Shown in pieces: positions 5,711 to 8,262 of a stretch of 8,262 nt of DNA. The stretch is from contig CAMINA010000052.1 in the NCBI GenBank assembly GCA_946221825.1, positions 1 through 8,262 on the forward strand. The letters run 5' to 3'. The position numbers and the translations under genes were made by a program. The DNA comes from an uncultured Nesterenkonia sp. GTDB lineage: Bacteria; Actinomycetota; Actinomycetes; Actinomycetales; Micrococcaceae. Under the pieces are notes generated by a model, which saw only the letters and a program-made list of their open reading frames with translations, was not told the origin of the DNA and did not search any database. Numbering within the stretch: the first letter of the stretch is position 1; every line of letters begins with the position of its first letter.

Positions 5711-7537
5711 TCAGCTCCGGGGCTCCTCCCACGGCGCCTCCACCGGCTCGCCGGTGACCGGATCCACCGTAGGGGTCTCGCCGGTGCGGATGCGGTATTC
5801 CTCCACGATCTCCGGCTGCTCGGCGTGTTCGATCTCCGGCGCATTCTCCGGCTGCGTCCCTTCGGCGTAGTCCGGAGCCACCACGATGTTGGCCAACGTG
5901 GGGTCGTTCTCCTCCATGCGGCGTTCGTACTCCTCCGGCGGCAGGGTCTTCAGCCAGCGACGGCTGCGCAGGAAGCCGATCTCACCAGCGTCCTCCTTCA
6001 TGGCCCGCTGGAGGCTGTACATCATGAAGAACGCCAGGATCATGAACGGCAGACCGAAGAACAGGGCCACGTCGCGCAGCACGGCCACGCCGCCCTCCTC
6101 GCCGGGTGTGAAGGTCAGCAGCACGGTGGCGACGATGCCGATGTAGACGGTCCACACCGCGCGCTGGTGGGGTGCTGTGGTGCCCTTGGGACGCCCGTCG
6201 CCGTCGTAGCCGTTGCACATGTCATCCAGCACCAGGGAGGCGGAGTCCAGGGAGGTGATGAAGAAGATGCCGACCAGCATGATGGCCACGGCGCTGGTCA
6301 CATCAGCCAGCGGGAAGTGCTCCAGGAAGGCGAACATGGCTGCTTCGGGGCCCTCATCCAGGACAGTGTCCACAAGGCCGCCTCCGCCGTTGAACTCGAT
6401 GTCGAAGGTGCCGGCGGCCCAGATGCCGAACCAGATGATGGTGAACAGAGTGGGCAGACCCAGCACCCCGGCCACGAACTGTCGCACGCTGCGGCCTCGG
6501 GAGATGCGGGCGATGAAGATGCCCACGAAGGGCGCCCAGGAGATGGTCCAGGCCCAGTAGAAGATGGTCCAGCCCTGCTGCCATCCGGTGTCGGCGAAGG
6601 TGTCGTTCCAGAACATCACCTCGGGCAGGATCCCGGCGTAGATGCTGGCCGACTCCACCATGCCGCGCAGCAGGAAGATCGTGGGGCCGGTCAGCAGGAT
6701 GAACAGCAGCAGCGCGATGGCCACACCGATGTTGAAGTTCGAGAGCCGCTTGATCCCCTTGTCGATGCCGGCCACTGCCGAGATGGTGGCCACCACGGTC
6801 ACCGTTGCGACGATCACCCAGATCGCCCAGTCCTCCTGGGGAACGCCGAAGCGCGCGGCCAGGCCCGAGTGGATCTGCAGTGTGCCCAGTCCGATGGACA
6901 TGCCGATGCCGAAGATCGTTCCGACGATGGAGAAGATGTCGATGGTCTTGCCGATGCCGCCGTGGATCTTGTCGCCGAGGATCGGCTGGAACAGCGAGGA
7001 GACGCGCGGGGGCAGGTTCCTCTTATAGATGAAGTAGGCGAAGGCCAGGCCGGGCAGCGCGAAGATCGTCCAGGTGTGCAGACCGAAGTGGTAGAGGGTG
7101 AACCCGATGGCTTCCTGGGCGGCCTCCTGGCTGCGCGGCTCGATGCCCAGGTCCTCAGCGCGCGGGGGCTCGGCGAAATGGTTGGCAGGCTCGGCCACGG
7201 CCCAGAACATCAGGATGGTGCCGATTCCGGCGGCGAAGAGCATGCCGAACCAGGCGATGTCCGAGTGCTGGGGCTTCTCGTCATCGGCTCCCAGTTTGAG
7301 TCGGCCGAACCGGCTCAGGCCGATGTAGATCAGGAAGATTAGGAAGACCGAGACGCCGAAGACGAAGAACCAGCCGAAGTAGTCGAAGACGAAGGCCGCG
7401 ACATCGGCCCAGAAGGCCCCCATCGCTTCCGGAATGACCAGAGTGGCGACGACGAAGAGGAGCATGATCCCCGACGACGTGAAGAAGAGCAGCGGATTGG
7501 TCCGCAGCCTGAACAGATCATGGACTTTCTGTAACAT
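5711..7537 (-). CDS. BCCT family transporter (betaine/choline/carnitine-type osmolyte uptake)
   Basis: Protein of 608 residues with about 12 membrane helices, the LeuT-fold architecture of BCCT carriers that import glycine betaine, choline or related osmolytes, usually with Na+. Visible landmarks are the glycine-rich TM3 stretch FAAGIGTILMFW (101-112) and WTIFYWAWTISWAPFVG (323-339), followed by FIARISRGR. In the family signature GWT-x-x-[FY]-W-x-W-W the last Trp is Thr here (residue 331). The last 95 residues or so (from about 513) are cytoplasmic and highly acidic, with many Glu and Pro; in BetP the C-terminal tail takes part in osmosensing. The start is the ATG at 7537-7535, with GAAAGG 7 nt upstream. 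The substrate cannot be assigned: the TM3 motif differs from both BetP (GMGIG) and CaiT. The gene is divergent from the methyltransferase gene and is followed by the palindromic element. Confidence 0.95.
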   Translation of the reverse strand: MLQKVHDLFRLRTNPLLFFTSSGIMLLFVVATLVIPEAMGAFWADVAAFVFDYFGWFFVFGVSVFLIFLIYIGLSRFGRLKLGADDEKPQHSDIAWFGMLFAAGIGTILMFWAVAEPANHFAEPPRAEDLGIEPRSQEAAQEAIGFTLYHFGLHTWTIFALPGLAFAYFIYKRNLPPRVSSLFQPILGDKIHGGIGKTIDIFSIVGTIFGIGMSIGLGTLQIHSGLAARFGVPQEDWAIWVIVATVTVVATISAVAGIDKGIKRLSNFNIGVAIALLLFILLTGPTIFLLRGMVESASIYAGILPEVMFWNDTFADTGWQQGWTIFYWAWTISWAPFVGIFIARISRGRSVRQFVAGVLGLPTLFTIIWFGIWAAGTFDIEFNGGGGLVDTVLDEGPEAAMFAFLEHFPLADVTSAVAIMLVGIFFITSLDSASLVLDDMCNGYDGDGRPKGTTAPHQRAVWTVYIGIVATVLLTFTPGEEGGVAVLRDVALFFGLPFMILAFFMMYSLQRAMKEDAGEIGFLRSRRWLKTLPPEEYERRMEENDPTLANIVVAPDYAEGTQPENAPEIEHAEQPEIVEEYRIRTGETPTVDPVTGEPVEAPWEEPRS

Positions 7538-7666
7538 CGGGGGGCCTTTCGTGCTGGCTCAGTTCTGGTTTTGTTCGATCTTTCCCAATATCTCGTTCTG
7601 ACACCATACATACCGCAGATCACACAGAATCTCATGCAGATATTTCCGCGAGCCAACACATCGACG
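7538..7666. promoter_or_regulatory. Divergent intergenic region carrying the BCCT gene's 5' UTR and promoter
   Basis: This stretch is visibly richer in A and T than the flanking genes, especially 7565-7650, as expected for a promoter region. On the - strand it carries the transporter's ribosome-binding site GAAAGG (7550-7545). I could not choose a single - strand -35/-10 pair with confidence. Two copies of GCAGAT (7615-7620 and 7636-7641) lie exactly 21 bp apart, two helical turns, and may be chance or a regulator site. Nothing else was recognised. Confidence 0.4.
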
Positions 7667-7668
7667 TG

Positions 7669-7703
7669 GTGACCGGAGTCGCGGCGCTTCTAGACTGTGG
7701 TGG
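7669..7703 (+). promoter_or_regulatory. Probable leaderless promoter of the methyltransferase gene
   Basis: A -10 hexamer TAGACT (7691-7696) matches the TAnnnT actinobacterial consensus. GTGACC (7669-7674) stands 16 nt upstream as a fair -35, sharing four of six bases with TTGACA. Only 7 nt separate the -10 box from the ATG at 7704, so transcription would start at or next to the A of the start codon. No usable Shine-Dalgarno fits in that space. This is the classic layout of a leaderless actinobacterial mRNA. Confidence 0.6.
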
Positions 7704-8262
7704 ATGCCTTCCCATATCCCGCCCGGGCGGACCCCGGATGTCACGCGCTCAGACCTCACCGATATCATCGACTTCTCCCAGGTCAGAGCCTGGCCTCGCC
7801 GACGGGAGGCCCCCGGGTGCGACGCCGCGGATCTGCTGCTGCTCGATACCGCCGCGGCCTGGTTCGCTGCAGGGCACAGTACGGAGGACCTGGTCGTGCT
7901 CGATGACCGATGGGGTGCTCTGACCCTGGCTCTCTCGGCCTTCGCCCCGGGGCAGGTCCGCACTGCGAGCGACGGTGTCATCGCAGAGAAGGCGTTGGAA
8001 GCCAATGCACGGGCACTGGGGGTGGCAGCCCCGGCCCCCGGCCAGATCGACGCCGAGCTGTTCCGCGGCGCACAGATGATCCTGCTTCCGCTGCCGCGTT
8101 CGCAGGAGGCCCTCGAGGACTGGGCGTGGATGATCGCAGAATATGCTGCCGACGATGTCGTGCTGCTCGCCGGCGGACGCGATAAGCATATGAGTCGATC
8201 GATGAACGCGGTGCTGCAGCGGCACTTCGACGACGTGGTGCCCGGACGGGGCCGCTCCAAGG
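7704..8262 (+). CDS. RsmC/RlmG-type class I SAM-dependent methyltransferase (3' truncated by window edge)
   Basis: The frame opens at ATG 7704 and stays open for 186 codons to the right edge, so only the N-terminal part is present. Recognisable parts are LVVLDDRWGALTLAL (63-77), an ASDGVIAEKALEANARALG stretch (88-106), and AGGRDKHMSRSMNAVLQRHF (156-175) followed by GRGRSK. This last stretch resembles the GR-x-KHM...N-x-x-L...GR-x-K region of the non-catalytic N-terminal domain in RsmC/RlmG-like rRNA guanine-N2 methyltransferases. The catalytic domain with the SAM-binding glycine motif and NPPF would lie beyond the window, so the function is inferred from the N-terminal half only. The start fits a leaderless promoter 7 nt upstream. 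It is divergent from the BCCT gene. A methyltransferase of the same fold acting on another RNA or small molecule is the alternative. Confidence 0.8.
   Translation, partial: MPSHIPPGRTPDVTRSDLTDIIDFSQVRAWPRRREAPGCDAADLLLLDTAAAWFAAGHSTEDLVVLDDRWGALTLALSAFAPGQVRTASDGVIAEKALEANARALGVAAPAPGQIDAELFRGAQMILLPLPRSQEALEDWAWMIAEYAADDVVLLAGGRDKHMSRSMNAVLQRHFDDVVPGRGRSK

Noticed and set aside
5825..7342. 505-codon open frame antisense to the BCCT gene
   Set aside because: Repetitive Gly/Asp/His/Gln composition without motifs; it is a shadow of the transporter's codon bias.
7559..8260. 233-codon - strand open frame covering the divergent region and the methyltransferase gene
   Set aside because: Ser/Arg-rich with no domain. 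The + strand frame from 7704 has family motifs and a promoter.

Overview
The window is high-GC DNA with compact, mostly co-directional genes, GTG start use and actinobacterial-type proteins. It most resembles the chromosome of an actinobacterium, probably Micrococcaceae. A Nesterenkonia- or Arthrobacter-like host is my inference from protein style and the osmolyte transporter; no marker gene here proves it.

Layout. At the left edge is the C-terminal three quarters of a proline-iminopeptidase-type alpha/beta hydrolase on the + strand (2-919). It runs tail-to-tail into, and overlaps by 71 bp, a TerC-family membrane protein on the - strand (849-2075). Upstream of terC is a 191-bp gap holding a structured leader (about 2076-2243). 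It contains a GGGGGAGTA motif, a 7-bp closing stem and two strong hairpins, the last one abutting the Shine-Dalgarno sequence. This looks like a manganese-type (yybP-ykoY-like) riboswitch candidate. Further upstream on the same strand are a RimJ/RimL-type GNAT acetyltransferase (2267-2785), uvrB (2791-4908) and coaE (4918-5532). These three are packed with gaps of 5 and 9 bp and are probably one transcription unit. Between coaE and the next gene is a 114-bp palindromic element (5579-5692) with 23-bp arms enclosing two further hairpins. Beyond it is a BCCT-family osmolyte transporter (5711-7537, - strand). A 166-bp divergent intergenic region then leads to a + strand gene (7704 to the right edge) encoding the N-terminal part of an RsmC/RlmG-type methyltransferase, apparently read from a leaderless promoter.

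How the genes fit together. coaE (last step of CoA synthesis) and uvrB (nucleotide excision repair) are housekeeping genes that commonly neighbour each other in Actinobacteria. The GNAT gene appears translationally coupled to uvrB. terC has its own leader and probably responds to metal ions. The BCCT transporter looks like an accessory osmoadaptation gene. It sits upstream of coaE, where many actinobacteria carry rpsA, and the palindromic element lies exactly at that junction.

No defence system, CRISPR array, transposase, tRNA or rRNA was seen. The two items that ordinary gene calling does not explain are the structured element at 5579-5692 and the terC leader.
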